A stretch of DNA of 64,000 bases from CAWDYA01 sp963806495 (GTDB taxonomy: Bacteria > Acidobacteriota > Polarisedimenticolia > JACPZX01 > DASXTC01), in contig CAWDYA010000002.1 of NCBI GenBank assembly GCA_963806495.1, positions 1 through 64,000 on the forward strand, given 5' to 3'. The position numbers were made by a program, and so were the translations under genes. A model generated the notes under the pieces. It searched no databases. It was not told where the DNA came from and was given only the letters and a program-made list of their open reading frames with translations. Positions within the stretch are counted from its first letter, which is position 1; every line of letters starts with the position of its first letter. Of this stretch, positions 1 to 11,318 are shown piece after piece.

Positions 1-1636
<1,636 letters not shown>

Positions 1637-1671
1637 GCGGGATTCTATCACGGGGTCGGAAAACCGCGGGA

Positions 1672-3888
1672 TCAGTCCACCACGAAGGCGGCCTCCCGCG
1701 TCAGCGGCGGCCCGAGGGTGGAGCCGATGAGCTCGATGTTGAGGCGGTAGAGCCCGTCGCCGAGAGAGCGCGCGGGGATCGAGTTGATGATCTGGTAGCA
1801 GCCGGTCTCCGGGTCGGGCGGCTCCGAGAGGATCAGGTCCTTGAAGCCGGCCACCACGGCATCGGCCTCGCCCACGAGGGTCCTGTGGATCCGGATAGGC
1901 TGGCCGGATGTCGGGAGGGCGGCCTCGGCGGGGCACAGCAGAAACGTGAAAATCGCCTGCTCGTCCTGCCGCAGACGCCTCTCCGCCTGGGGGATGAAAC
2001 CGGCCCGATCCGCCTGGACGTCCTTGATGCCGACGGCCCCGGCTCCGATCGCGAACAGCAGAGTGCCCGGGTCCCGTGTCCACAGATGCACCTCGGAGAC
2101 ATAGGCGGTGCCGCCGGTCGAGGCGGCAGGCACGGCCACCGGAGCCCGCCGCGCGCCGACCTCGCGTGAGGGGAGATCCATCACCGCCACCGACATGTCG
2201 TACGACCCGGGCTCGAGGATGCAGCCGGTCTCGAACACCAGCCTCCCGGCTCCGGGTTGCCCCCCGACCGGGCGTGGGACGGCAATCGGCAGCGTGTGGT
2301 CGAAGCGGCAGCGTGTCTCGCCATCGGCCGAAATCTCCCCACGGACGGCGAGGCTGCCGGCCAGGTCGGCGGGTCCTGAAGGCAGGAGCGAGAGGCGGTC
2401 GAGCGGGACCGACAGCTTGACGAGGACGCGACGGCCGTTCCCGCCGGGAGCCAGCGCGAAAGCCTCCGTGGTCACGGGGATCGTCCTGTACAGATCGGGG
2501 ATGGCGAGTGCCGATCGCATGAGACGCTCGCGACGATCCTCCGGGCTGAAGTCGGTGAAGTAGGGGCGGTACCGGAGCGTGAGACCCCGCGCCGAGCCGC
2601 CGTCAGGGCCGTGCCTCAGCCGCACGACGAGGCTGTGACGTTGCCCGTCGCCGGCCGAGGGGTGCCGGTACCCGAGAAGGTAATAGCAGGCGAGATCCTG
2701 ACGCGCCGTCTCGATGATGCGGGAGACGTCGTTGGTGCGCTGCAGCGCGCGGCCGCCCGTCTCCACCGCGAGCGTCGTCTGCAGCGCGAGGGCCCCGTCG
2801 AGGCCCAGGCGGGCCGCCTGGAGCGTCTCGGTACGGGCATCCGGCGTGTCCGAACCGTCGGTCTTCTGTGTCTCGTCGCGCGCTCCGCGGAACCTCGAGG
2901 TGCTCGCATCGTCGAGTCCGCTGGCGTGCACCGTGTAGAACGACACACCGGCGGCGTTCGCCTCGCGCGTCAGCTGGATGATCTCCTGGGTCAGGGAGAT
3001 CCCCTCATCCTGCGGCGTGGTTCTCGCCAGCGCCGTGTACTCCACGCCCGGCTCCTCGCGCAGCACGTCGGTGAACAGGATGAACGCCTTGCGCCCGTCG
3101 AGCCCCTCGAGGGCCGGCATCAGCTCCTGTATCGCATCGAGGCTCCTGCGCGCGCGCATCTCCTCGTGCGCCGCGTAGGCGGCGGCCGCGGCGCGCCGCG
3201 CCGTGCAGATGGTCCCCACGGGGTCGCATGCCAGGCGGGCGACGTCGTTCAGGTTGCTCTCCTCCTCGATCACGTCGAGATCGTGGGTGGCGTTGCTGGC
3301 CAGCAGCTCGTCGATCCGGGAGATGAGCAGGTCGACGTCGGACGTGAAGTCCTGCACGAGCCGCAGGCCGTCCTTGTAGGCGAAGATCATCACCTCGTCG
3401 TCGGGGCCAATCCGGGAGGGGAGTGTGTCACGGGTCGAGCGCAGGGCCTGCCGCCGCCCCGACAGCGAGAGCTGTGAGAAGTCGAAGTACAGCACGATGT
3501 GGCGCGGCTCGGTAGAGGGCGGCGCGGCGGAAGCGGTAACGCCGGGCGGCTCATCGACCGGCTGCGAGCCGGACGACGACGCCACGGGCGAGCAGATCTC
3601 CTCGAAGGTCTCGATATCGTCAGGGTTGGCGGGCAGGCGATCCACCAGCAACTCGAAATCGTCGCGGGAGAGGCCGGACACCGGCCGATCGCGCCGGTCG
3701 CGGACCACCACGTCCACGAGCACCAGATTGACCTGCACCCGCTCGCTGGCGCCGATCCGTTTCGGCGGCCCGGAGGTCTCTCCCCGGGGATCGGCCTGCG
3801 CCAGGGGCTGCGCCGGGCCGGCGAGCGCGCAAGCAGAGAGGAAAGCGAGGAAAAGGAGGGTCGGTCTCACCGTCGGAAAGCATAGCAT
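1672..3888 (-). CDS. VWFA-related secreted protein (acidobacterial type)
   Basis: Predicted secreted protein of 738 residues with a signal peptide (MLCFPTVRPTLLFLAFLSACALA). It carries the N-terminal block typical of acidobacterial VWFA-related proteins (VQVNLVLVDVVVRDRRDRPVSGLSRDDFEL, residues 51-80, split here as VQVNLVLVDVVV and RPVSGLSRDDFEL). A von Willebrand A fold begins at HIVLYFDFSQLS (about 130-141), where the DxSxS metal site is degenerate (DFSQLS). Later segments (AFILFTDVLREEPG, SFYTVHASGLD, ACYYLLGYRHP) fit the same fold. The C-terminal third is beta-rich with no recognised domain. ATG 3888 was chosen because it gives the cleanest leader; ATG 3909 is possible. It is divergent from the M14 peptidase (84 nt gap). 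The role is unknown; members are often paralogous in Acidobacteriota genomes. Confidence 0.85.
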   Translation of the reverse strand: MLCFPTVRPTLLFLAFLSACALAGPAQPLAQADPRGETSGPPKRIGASERVQVNLVLVDVVVRDRRDRPVSGLSRDDFELLVDRLPANPDDIETFEEICSPVASSSGSQPVDEPPGVTASAAPPSTEPRHIVLYFDFSQLSLSGRRQALRSTRDTLPSRIGPDDEVMIFAYKDGLRLVQDFTSDVDLLISRIDELLASNATHDLDVIEEESNLNDVARLACDPVGTICTARRAAAAAYAAHEEMRARRSLDAIQELMPALEGLDGRKAFILFTDVLREEPGVEYTALARTTPQDEGISLTQEIIQLTREANAAGVSFYTVHASGLDDASTSRFRGARDETQKTDGSDTPDARTETLQAARLGLDGALALQTTLAVETGGRALQRTNDVSRIIETARQDLACYYLLGYRHPSAGDGQRHSLVVRLRHGPDGGSARGLTLRYRPYFTDFSPEDRRERLMRSALAIPDLYRTIPVTTEAFALAPGGNGRRVLVKLSVPLDRLSLLPSGPADLAGSLAVRGEISADGETRCRFDHTLPIAVPRPVGGQPGAGRLVFETGCILEPGSYDMSVAVMDLPSREVGARRAPVAVPAASTGGTAYVSEVHLWTRDPGTLLFAIGAGAVGIKDVQADRAGFIPQAERRLRQDEQAIFTFLLCPAEAALPTSGQPIRIHRTLVGEADAVVAGFKDLILSEPPDPETGCYQIINSIPARSLGDGLYRLNIELIGSTLGPPLTREAAFVVD

Positions 3889-3972
3889 CGGCGGCCGGCA
3901 CTTGACCATCGCACGCGTTTTCGCCCAGACTCGATCAAACGGGTTCACTTCGACGAGGGAGGTCGCCGGCGG

Positions 3973-6663
3973 ATGAGACGGATCCTGGTGGTGCTCGTGT
4001 CGTGCCTCTGCATGGGAAGCGTCTTCGCGCAGCTCGATCCTGTCCCCGCGCCTCCGCCACCGCCCGACCCGGCGCAGTTCCTGGGGTTCACTCCGGGCGC
4101 CGATCGGAAGCTTGCCGATTACCACCAGATCGTGCGCTACCTCGATCTGCTCGACAAGGCCTCTGATCGGATCCAGGTGCACCGGCTCGGGAAGACGACG
4201 CTGGGCAACGACATGGTGATGGCCGCGATCTCCTCGCCGCGAAACATCGAGCGCTCCTTCGAGTACAGGGACATGGCGCACAGGCTGGCCGACCCGCGCG
4301 GCATCCCAAAGGATGAGATCGAGCGGATCATCCGCGACGGTCAGGTGATCCTGCTGATCACCTGCAACATCCACTCGACCGAGATCGCCGCGAGCCAGAT
4401 GGCCATGGAGCTCGCGTGGACTCTGGCGACAACGCAGGACGCCCGGCTCCTTGGCCAGCTCCAGAACGTGATCCTCCTGCTGGTGCCATCGCTCAATCCG
4501 GACGGGCAGATCATGGAGGTGGAGTGGTACGACAAATATATCGGGACCCCGTTCGAGGGAGGGCGCATGCCGTGGCTCTACCACCACTACGCCGGCCACG
4601 ACAACAACCGCGACTTCTTCATGCTCTCGCTGGCGGAGACCCGGATGATCAACCAGGTGCTTCACCACGACTGGTTCCCACAGATCTATCTCGACGAGCA
4701 CCAGATGGGCTCCACCGGCCCGCGACTGTTCGTGCCGCCTTTCGCCGATCCGCTCAACGGGAACATACCGCCGCTCATCTGGCGCATGACCGATCTGATC
4801 GGCACCGAGATGGCACTGAGAGAGCAGCAGGCGGGCCGCACGGGTGTGATCGACTCCTATGCGTTCGACGGATACTGGCCGGGCGGGTCGATGAACACGG
4901 CCTGGTGGAAGAATGTCGTCGGCGTCCTGACCGAGATGGCCAGCGCGAAGATGGCCACGCCGATCTTCGTCGACGGCAACGAGCTGGCGGGGTCGCGAAA
5001 GGGACTGCCCGAGTACCAGGCGCGCATGAACTTCCCCGATCCGTGGAAAGGAGGATGGTGGCATCTGAGGGACATCATCGACTACGAGATGACGGTCTCG
5101 CTCTCGATCCTGCGTACGGCGTCGGAACATCGTGAGGACTTCCTGCGCGGCATGGCCGACATGGCGGCCGGGCAGGTCCGGGAGGGCGCCGGGAGCCCGC
5201 CCTACGCCTGGGTGATCCCGCCCGGGCAGCACGATCCGCCCGAGGCCGCCCGTCTGGTGGAGATTCTGAGAGAGGGGGGCGTGGAGGCGCACCAGTCGAA
5301 CGCCGCTCTGACGCTGTCGGGCCGGGTCTGGCCCGCCGGCTCGGTCTTCTTCCTGATGGACCAGCCGTACCGGTCGTTTCTCAAGGAGATGATGGAGCGG
5401 CAGGTCTACCCCGACATACGGCCTTCCGAGGACGCCGCAATCTACCGCCCCTACGATGTCACCGGATGGACCCTGCCTCTGCAGATGGGTGTCCGCGCCG
5501 TGGCCCTCGACGACCCGATCCCCGTCCCGGCGCGCGAGTCGATGGTGCTGCTGTCGGGGCCGGTCGCGCCCGAGCCGCGATCGGTCGTGGTGGAGGGGGG
5601 CGACGACCCGGGGGCCCGCTGGTATGCGATCGAGCACCGCACCAACAACGCGAGCATCGCCATCAACCGTCTGCTGCGGGCCGGGCGTGCCGTCTACCTG
5701 GCGTCCGAGCCGTTTTCGGTCCGCGTCGCGGGGGGAATCCGGCGTTTCCCGGCCGGGACGATCCTCGTCGGATCGGACACGGCGCCCGACAGGGCGGTCT
5801 CCGCGGTCGTGGCCGATCTGGGCACCGGGGCGGTGGCGTTGTCCGCGGACGCCTTCGAGCAGGGCGCGCCCAACGCGCGTCGTCTCGCGACGCCGAGGCT
5901 GGGGCTGTACAAGCCGTGGGCGGCCAGCATCGATGAGGGGTGGACACGGCTCGTGCTCGAGCGGTCCGAGTTCGGGTACGAGGGCGTGGACAACGCCGCC
6001 ATCCGGAACGGCGGCCTGCGGTCACGCTTCGACGTGATTATCCTGCCCGACATCGAGCCGGATGTGATCGTGGACGGAAAGCACTCAGCGAAGGACGGCG
6101 AGTCACGCTATTTCGTCCCGCTTCCGGACGAGTACGCGGGTGGGATCGGAGCGGAGGGGGTGAAGGCGCTTGAGCAGTTCGTCCGTGACGGGGGGACGCT
6201 GGTCACGCTCGACTCCTCGTCGTTGCTGCCGATCCGGGAGTTCGGCATCCCGGTCAGGAACACCCTCGAGACAATCGGCCGGGATCGGTTCTCGTGCCCC
6301 GGGGGGCTTCTCGAGATCGCGCTCGACCCGAATCATCCGGTTGCCTACGGCATGCCGGAGACGTCGGCCGCCTATTTCGCCCAGGGCCCCGCCTTCGCCA
6401 CGATGGTGCCGGGGAGCGGGCAGGACCGGGCCGTGATCGCGCGATTCCCGGACGGTCCGCTTCTGATGTCCGGGTGGATTCAGGGTGAGGAGCTTCTGAG
6501 GAGACGGGCCGCCGCGGTCGAGGTGACGCTGGGAAAGGGGAGGATCATCCTGTTCGGGCTCCGCATCCAGCACCGATCCCAGACGCACGCGACCTACAAG
6601 CTTCTGTTCAACAGCATTCACTATGGTGCGTCGGAGCCGGTTGCGCGCCTCGCGGCGCCCTAG
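3973..6663 (+). CDS. Secreted M14-family zinc carboxypeptidase
   Basis: Zinc metallopeptidase expected to cleave peptides in the periplasm or outside the cell. It is 896 residues with a signal peptide ending near FAQ (residue 20). The M14 zinc site is visible: H134-x-x-E137 in CNIHSTEIAASQ and H243 in LDEHQMG. NPDGQ (175-179) and NNRDFF (211-216) are typical substrate-site segments. The catalytic domain covers roughly residues 40-370. The remaining half is a glutamine-amidotransferase-like/beta-rich region often seen in large secreted bacterial M14 proteins (IEPDVIV, GGTLVTLDSSS). A TTGACC hexamer at 3902-3907 could be its -35, but the matching -10 is poor. The gene is convergent with the next minus-strand gene (8 nt gap). 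Confidence 0.9.
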   Translation: MRRILVVLVSCLCMGSVFAQLDPVPAPPPPPDPAQFLGFTPGADRKLADYHQIVRYLDLLDKASDRIQVHRLGKTTLGNDMVMAAISSPRNIERSFEYRDMAHRLADPRGIPKDEIERIIRDGQVILLITCNIHSTEIAASQMAMELAWTLATTQDARLLGQLQNVILLLVPSLNPDGQIMEVEWYDKYIGTPFEGGRMPWLYHHYAGHDNNRDFFMLSLAETRMINQVLHHDWFPQIYLDEHQMGSTGPRLFVPPFADPLNGNIPPLIWRMTDLIGTEMALREQQAGRTGVIDSYAFDGYWPGGSMNTAWWKNVVGVLTEMASAKMATPIFVDGNELAGSRKGLPEYQARMNFPDPWKGGWWHLRDIIDYEMTVSLSILRTASEHREDFLRGMADMAAGQVREGAGSPPYAWVIPPGQHDPPEAARLVEILREGGVEAHQSNAALTLSGRVWPAGSVFFLMDQPYRSFLKEMMERQVYPDIRPSEDAAIYRPYDVTGWTLPLQMGVRAVALDDPIPVPARESMVLLSGPVAPEPRSVVVEGGDDPGARWYAIEHRTNNASIAINRLLRAGRAVYLASEPFSVRVAGGIRRFPAGTILVGSDTAPDRAVSAVVADLGTGAVALSADAFEQGAPNARRLATPRLGLYKPWAASIDEGWTRLVLERSEFGYEGVDNAAIRNGGLRSRFDVIILPDIEPDVIVDGKHSAKDGESRYFVPLPDEYAGGIGAEGVKALEQFVRDGGTLVTLDSSSLLPIREFGIPVRNTLETIGRDRFSCPGGLLEIALDPNHPVAYGMPETSAAYFAQGPAFATMVPGSGQDRAVIARFPDGPLLMSGWIQGEELLRRRAAAVEVTLGKGRIILFGLRIQHRSQTHATYKLLFNSIHYGASEPVARLAAP

Positions 6664-6671
6664 CAGGGTGA

Positions 6672-7166
6672 TCAGGAACCGCGCTTGCGGCCGCCTTTCC
6701 CGGCGCCGGGGCGCGCCGGCCGGCGATCCTGTTTCTGGAGCGGGTTCATCACCACCGGTTTGTGAGGGATCGATGTGGCCTTGCCGGCGTCGGTGATCGT
6801 GCCGTCGATCCGCTCGACGTCCATCACGGCGCGGTCGCCCGGCCGGAAGAAGAAGGCGAGCTCCTCGCCGCCGCGGCCGACCTCGGCCCGATCGACGACG
6901 TAGACGTCGTCGGGGCCGTCGGTCAGGGACTGGCGGTACGTGGCGATGTGCCGGACCGTGACCGTGCTCCTGAGGTAGGAGGGTTTGCGCCCGCCGAAGA
7001 ACCCGCCGGAACCCATCCCCGAACTCGACGGATCGACACGGGTCACCGTCAGAGTCATGGTGCGGGTCTCCTCGTCGTAGACGAGATCCCGGCCGTAAAA
7101 AGTGGCATCCTTGAGCGCGTGAGCCGCCTTGAGAAACGATGCGCGATCCGAGAAATCCTGCTTCAT
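6672..7166 (-). CDS. Hypothetical protein, 164 aa, basic C-terminus
   Basis: Not recognised. The N-terminal two thirds (to about residue 125) alternate predicted beta strands with polar turns, including TRTMTLTVTRVDPSS and STVTVRHIATYRQSL. The last 25 residues are strongly basic (DRRPARPGAGKGGRKRGS). There is no signal peptide or membrane segment, so a cytoplasmic, possibly nucleic-acid-associated protein is conceivable, but nothing proves it. Codon use and GC content match the neighbours and the frame runs cleanly from ATG to stop, which supports a real gene. It is divergent from the PLP enzyme, sharing a 68-nt gap. Confidence 0.6.
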   Translation of the reverse strand: MKQDFSDRASFLKAAHALKDATFYGRDLVYDEETRTMTLTVTRVDPSSSGMGSGGFFGGRKPSYLRSTVTVRHIATYRQSLTDGPDDVYVVDRAEVGRGGEELAFFFRPGDRAVMDVERIDGTITDAGKATSIPHKPVVMNPLQKQDRRPARPGAGKGGRKRGS

Positions 7167-7234
7167 GATGCGGTCATTCTAGCCGCAAACGGCCCACGCC
7201 GCCACAGTCGGATATCACTCGAGGAGACCGCGCC

Positions 7235-8455
7235 ATGAGCGACAAGACAGGACGAGCGACCCGGGCCGTCCACGCCGGGAGCAGACCCGACCCGGCCACC
7301 GGCTCGATGACCACTCCGATACACCGGACCACCGGGTTCGCCTTCGACTCGGTGGAGGAGATGGTGGAGACGTTCGCCGGCCGGCGCGAACGGTACGTCT
7401 ACACGAGGTACGGTAACCCCTCGCTCGAGGAGGCCGAGGAGAAGCTCGTCGCGCTGGAGGAAGCGCCGCCGGGCGCGAAGGCATACGTCTTCTCGTCCGG
7501 GATGGCCGCTATCACGGCCGCCCTGGCGTCGGTGGTCTCGGCGGGAGAGCGGATCGTCGCACAGGCGGAGTTGTACGGCGGGACGACCGGGCTGATGAAC
7601 CGGGTTCTGTCGCGTTTCGGGATCGAGTCGCGCTTCGTGGAGGCCTCGAGGCTGGCCGTATCCGACGACGTGCGCATCGAGCAGGTGCTGCGCGAGGCGG
7701 GAGGCCCTGCGGCCCGCATGGTGTACATCGAGACACCGGCCAACCCGACGCTGCGCATCGTGGACATCGAGGCGGTCGCGCGCGCGGCCCACCGTCTGGG
7801 CTGGCTGGTGTGCGCCGACAACACGTTCGCCAGCCCGGTCAACCAGCGCCCGCTCGCGCTCGGCGCCGACATGGTGGTGCACAGCGCGACGAAGTACCTG
7901 GCCGGTCACAGCGATCTGACGGCAGGCTTCGTGCTCGCGAGCGGTGACACGGCCGGCAGGGTGCGCGACCTGCGCATCGAGATGGGCGGCTGTCTCGACC
8001 CATCAGCCGGTTGGCTGCTGGCCCGGTCGATGAAGACCGTGGCATTGCGGGTCTCGGCGCAGAACGCCAACGCGATGGTGGTGGCGCGTCATCTGTCTGA
8101 GCATCCCCGTGTCGCCCGGGTCAACTACCCGGGCCTGCCGGATCACCCGGGACACGCGATCGCGGCGCGCCAGATGAGCGGCTTCGGCGGGATGCTCTCG
8201 TTCGAGCTGGTCTCGGGCGAAGGAGACGCCGCCCGCGACGCGGCCCGCGTGGTGGAGGCGCTCAAGATGATACGGCTGCTGCCGACGCTCGGCGGCGTGG
8301 AGACCAACGTCATGATCCCGGCGGTGTCGTCGCACAGCCGGCTCTCGCCGGAGGAGAGACGGGTGGCCGGCGTGGGCGACGGGCTGATCAGGCTCTCGGT
8401 GGGGATCGAGGACGCCACCGACATCGTCCGCGATCTCGACCAGGCGCTGGGCTGA
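7235..8455 (+). CDS. Trans-sulfuration family PLP enzyme (cystathionine gamma-synthase/lyase or O-acylhomoserine sulfhydrylase type)
   Basis: Fold-type I PLP enzyme of the Cys/Met metabolism family, 406 residues, within the normal 380-430 range. The PLP lysine is K220 in HSATKYLAGHSD. The cofactor aspartate lies in CADNTFASPVNQRPL (191-205). YTRYGNPS (56-63), FSSGMAAI (87-94) and ETPANPTLR (167-175) are family hallmarks. The C-terminal motif SLGGVETNV-type reads TLGGVETNVMIPA, with SVGIEDATDIVRDL after it. Exact chemistry (gamma-synthase, gamma-lyase, methionine gamma-lyase or sulfhydrylase) cannot be fixed from these motifs. RBS GAGGAG precedes the ATG by 8 nt. No sulfur-pathway neighbours help the assignment. 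Confidence 0.93.
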   Translation: MSDKTGRATRAVHAGSRPDPATGSMTTPIHRTTGFAFDSVEEMVETFAGRRERYVYTRYGNPSLEEAEEKLVALEEAPPGAKAYVFSSGMAAITAALASVVSAGERIVAQAELYGGTTGLMNRVLSRFGIESRFVEASRLAVSDDVRIEQVLREAGGPAARMVYIETPANPTLRIVDIEAVARAAHRLGWLVCADNTFASPVNQRPLALGADMVVHSATKYLAGHSDLTAGFVLASGDTAGRVRDLRIEMGGCLDPSAGWLLARSMKTVALRVSAQNANAMVVARHLSEHPRVARVNYPGLPDHPGHAIAARQMSGFGGMLSFELVSGEGDAARDAARVVEALKMIRLLPTLGGVETNVMIPAVSSHSRLSPEERRVAGVGDGLIRLSVGIEDATDIVRDLDQALG

Positions 8456-8469
8456 GGGTACGAAGACCG

Positions 8470-9292
8470 TCAGCGGGAGGCGACGGTGCCGCCGTCGTCC
8501 CCGGCCGCGGCGAGAACGACGATGGGCGGCGCGGGTGGCGGGACGACGAAGATCTTCTCCCCGGGCAGCAGCGAGTGGTGGAGGCTCTTCGCCGTGTCGA
8601 CGTCGGTGAGCAGGTAGAGCTCCAGCTTCGGCCGGGGACGCTCGGGCAGATCGCGGCCGCCCCACCATCCCGAGAAGGTCGCCTTGAGCCCGGCGGCGAT
8701 GGCGGCGAGACGGTCGACCGCCTTCTCGTGGAACCCCTTGTCGTCAGGCGTCCGGATGTGTAGCACGACGTCCCCCTCGATCTTGATGTAGTAGTTCGAG
8801 GGAACATCGACCCCCAGGATCCCGGCGTCGGTCGGCAGCGGCACGACACCGGTCTGCTCGGCGATCTGGTTGGGGTCGGAGTAGACCAGCCCCGCTTCGC
8901 GGCCCGTCTCCGGGTCGGGCGGGATCAACTCGGGATGAGCGGCCTGGATTCTCGTCGACCACGAGAGGGCCGTCGACCGAGGCCCAGACCTGCTCCGGGT
9001 CGACCGGCTGCGTGCCCGCTTCGTCCAGCGTCACCTTGAACTGGTATGTCTTGAGCGCCTTCCCGCGGACGCGGAACTGGAGCTCGCCCTTGCCGGTGTC
9101 GAAGAAGATGTAGGGCGAGTGGGTCGCCGCCATGGAGGCCTCCTGCTTGAGGATGACCTCCTCCCGCTGAAGCTCTCTCTGGGCCTGCACGAGGCTGCGC
9201 AGCCGATCCAGGTCGGACTCCGCGCCCGCGCGCGACAGGACGGGCGTCAGGAGCAGCGCTGCTGCGGCGAGGAAGAGGGCAGCACGCTTCAT
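8470..9292 (-). CDS. Secreted hypothetical protein in L,D-transpeptidase operon, frameshifted
   Basis: About 273 residues once one shift is corrected. The N-terminus is a signal peptide (MKRAALFLAAAALLLTPVLSRA), followed by a short coiled-coil stretch (LDRLRSLVQAQRELQREE) and a beta-rich segment (YIFFDTGKGELQFRVRGKALKTYQFKVT). After VVDE the frame breaks; one frame over it continues IQAAHPELIPPDPETG. The break lies at 8946-8954, where plus-strand ggattctcg would restore one frame as ggatctcg. The C-terminal part (NYYIKIEGDVVLHIRTPD, PGEKIFVVPPP) suggests a small periplasmic beta domain. Its ATG overlaps the stop of the upstream L,D-transpeptidase by 4 nt, so the two are translationally coupled and likely work together at the cell wall. 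No family recognised. Confidence 0.7.
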
Positions 9293-10032
9293 ATGATGTA
9301 CACCCGTGTGCCCAGGCCCACCGACTTGAAGATCGCCTCGAGGTCCTTCGCCCCCACGCGGACGCATCCGTGGGTGACATGCAGCCCGAGCGCCCGCTCG
9401 AACAGGGTGCCGTGGATCAGGTAGCCGTCGCCGAGGTCGAGCGCGTAGTCGCCCAGCACCCCCTCCTCGACGCGATCGGTCCAGCTCCTTGGGAGATTCT
9501 CGCCGGCCTCCACGAAGGCCCAGTCGGGCTTTGTCCACACCGGCTCGTTCACCTTCCGAAGCACCCGGAACTCGCCGCGCGGCGTGTCGAATACCCACGA
9601 GCGCGGCTTGTCGGGATCCGAGAGCCTCATCCCCGAGCCGGTCGAGACCAGCGCGTCGCGCAGCACCCGGTCGTCGCGCATCAGATAGAGGTGGTTGGCG
9701 CCCGTGTCGATAACGATATACAGCCCCCTCGGCCGGTAGCTCTCAATCCGTCTCCTGAGACGGGCGTTCGACGCCGACATCCGTTTCACCTGCCGGTCCA
9801 GCTTCGCGACCTCGGCGGACAGCGCATGGGGATCGGCGGGCGCCTGCATCGTCTCGGCGGGTCGGGACTCGTGTGTCGCGGCGCGCGACCACCTCAGTGC
9901 CAGGAGACCGGCGGAGACCAGGAAGACGCTGATCATCAGGAGCAGCAGCGCCCGCGCCAGCCGTGTCGCGAGCGCGGGCGGACGCGCCGTCTCGGCGAGC
10001 CCGGCTTCGGCGGGACGGTTTTCGATGCTCAT
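9289..10032 (-). CDS. L,D-transpeptidase (YkuD domain), membrane-anchored
   Basis: Periplasmic enzyme that forms 3-3 peptidoglycan cross-links or attaches proteins to the wall through a catalytic cysteine. It is 247 residues with a single N-terminal membrane segment (ALLLLMISVFLVSAGLLAL, about 31-49), then a short coiled coil (SAEVAKLDRQVKRMSASNARLRR, residues about 72-94, given here only in part as SAEVAKLDRQVKRM). The YkuD core starts at GLYIVIDTGANHLYLM. The active-site region is HGTLFERALGLHVTHGCVRVG, with the HxT/S-HGC-x-R signature ending in HGCVRV. The ATG is 1 nt beyond the stop of the preceding transpeptidase gene and its stop overlaps the next gene, so it is the middle member of a three-gene operon. 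Confidence 0.92.
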   Translation of the reverse strand: MSIENRPAEAGLAETARPPALATRLARALLLLMISVFLVSAGLLALRWSRAATHESRPAETMQAPADPHALSAEVAKLDRQVKRMSASNARLRRRIESYRPRGLYIVIDTGANHLYLMRDDRVLRDALVSTGSGMRLSDPDKPRSWVFDTPRGEFRVLRKVNEPVWTKPDWAFVEAGENLPRSWTDRVEEGVLGDYALDLGDGYLIHGTLFERALGLHVTHGCVRVGAKDLEAIFKSVGLGTRVYII

Positions 10033-10033
10033 G

Positions 10034-11215
10034 TCACCGGCCTCCCGTGGCGATGGCCTCCGCGTTGCGCTGCGAAGCGGTTCGCCCGTTGCGGATGACG
10101 GGCAGGTCGTTGTCGGACGCCTCGAACCCCACGATGGTGACGGGGGTGCCGACCGACACGCGGTCGAACAGATCATCCATGTCCCGGTTGGTGAGCGCGA
10201 CACAGCCGTCGGTCCAGTCTCCACCGCGGCCTCCCTCGCCATGGATTTCGATGAGCGAGCCGGGTCGCGCGTGCCTGGAGATCTGGCCGCGGCGCCGGGC
10301 CGCCTCGAAGCGCTTGAGATCGTCCTCGTTCGGGTAGTTCAGCAGCAGCGCCTTGTACCAGCGTGTCTGACGAGGCCCGCGCTTCTGGGTGATCCGGTAG
10401 AGCCCCTCGGGTGTGGCCCGGTCGCCCGCGGCCATCTTGTTGAGCGTGCCGTTGATCCCCAGCTCGACCCGGTAGGTCTTGATCCGCCGCCCGTCGTGGA
10501 CGAGCGTGAGCGTGCGCCGCAGCTTGTCGACGATGATCGCCGGATCGTTGGACCGGGCCGAATCGCGCATGGTGTCTCTGACCCAGCGATCGTACCGCGA
10601 GCGCTTCTGGGGAGAGGCATCGGCGAGAATCAGCCGTGAGAAACGCGAGTAGGCCGAGTTGAGGCCGTTGTTCGCCTGCTGCGCGGCGGCGACCGCACGG
10701 ATGTAGTGCCCCGCCTCGAACAGGGAAACGGCTTCGGTGTAGCTGACGCGGGCCTTTCGCACGTCGGAGCGGATTGGGCTGCGCGGCGGGATGTAGCTCG
10801 AAAGCCAGTCCATCTGCCCGAATCCTCCCTCGGCGCGCGCTATCAGCGTGGTCGCCTTGTCCCGCGATCGCTCGCGTTCGGCCCGCGACAGCGTGGCGGC
10901 CAGGTTCGCGCGCCTGATGGCGGCCTCGAACTCCACCTCGGAGCGACCGAACTCGCGGCGCCATCTCATGCGCTGGAGCTGCAGGTTCATGTCCTTCAGG
11001 CCGGAGTCGAAGGCCTCCTGAGCCATGGCGTAGGTGCCCGGGGCGAGCTCCTCGGCTCCGGCGTCCTGCGCCTGGGTCAGGGCCGCACGGGCGGCATACT
11101 TGGCCGGGATGGGCGCGTCGGCGCAACCAACGGCCAGCAGGGCGGCCATGGCCAGCAGGAATACTGTGGAGGCCCGAAGCCCGAAGAAGGCGCTCCGGAG
11201 ACGGGTTCTCAGCAT
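10034..11215 (-). CDS. Lipoprotein L,D-transpeptidase with N-terminal DUF4398-like helical domain
   Basis: Protein of 393 residues with a lipoprotein signal (LLAMAALLAVGC, lipobox AVGC). A helical region over about residues 30-185 resembles DUF4398 (AARAALTQAQDAGAEELAPG, AQEAFDSGLKDM). The C-terminal YkuD-type catalytic domain starts at IVDKLRRTLTLVHDGRRIKTY. The active site is IHGEGGRGGDWTDGCVALTN. The usual histidine before Gly-Cys is Asp here (TDGC), a variant seen in the YafK-like branch. The helical part is similar in character to the lipoprotein encoded 100 nt upstream. First gene of the operon that includes the second transpeptidase and the frameshifted secreted protein. Confidence 0.9.
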   Translation of the reverse strand: MLRTRLRSAFFGLRASTVFLLAMAALLAVGCADAPIPAKYAARAALTQAQDAGAEELAPGTYAMAQEAFDSGLKDMNLQLQRMRWRREFGRSEVEFEAAIRRANLAATLSRAERERSRDKATTLIARAEGGFGQMDWLSSYIPPRSPIRSDVRKARVSYTEAVSLFEAGHYIRAVAAAQQANNGLNSAYSRFSRLILADASPQKRSRYDRWVRDTMRDSARSNDPAIIVDKLRRTLTLVHDGRRIKTYRVELGINGTLNKMAAGDRATPEGLYRITQKRGPRQTRWYKALLLNYPNEDDLKRFEAARRRGQISRHARPGSLIEIHGEGGRGGDWTDGCVALTNRDMDDLFDRVSVGTPVTIVGFEASDNDLPVIRNGRTASQRNAEAIATGGR

Positions 11216-11318
11216 GTCTGACGGAGTGCTCCTGGATACTCGTCCGATGCCGGGCCTCCGGAATGTACGACCTGGGCCGCGCGCTCGCAATCCGCGCGGC
11301 CCAGGGGGCGTTTCGGGA

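Noticed and set aside
3910..5637. Long minus-strand open frame opposite the M14 peptidase that runs into the VWFA-like gene
   Set aside because: It is the antisense of a well-supported peptidase gene. The VWFA-like protein has its own signal peptide starting at 3888.
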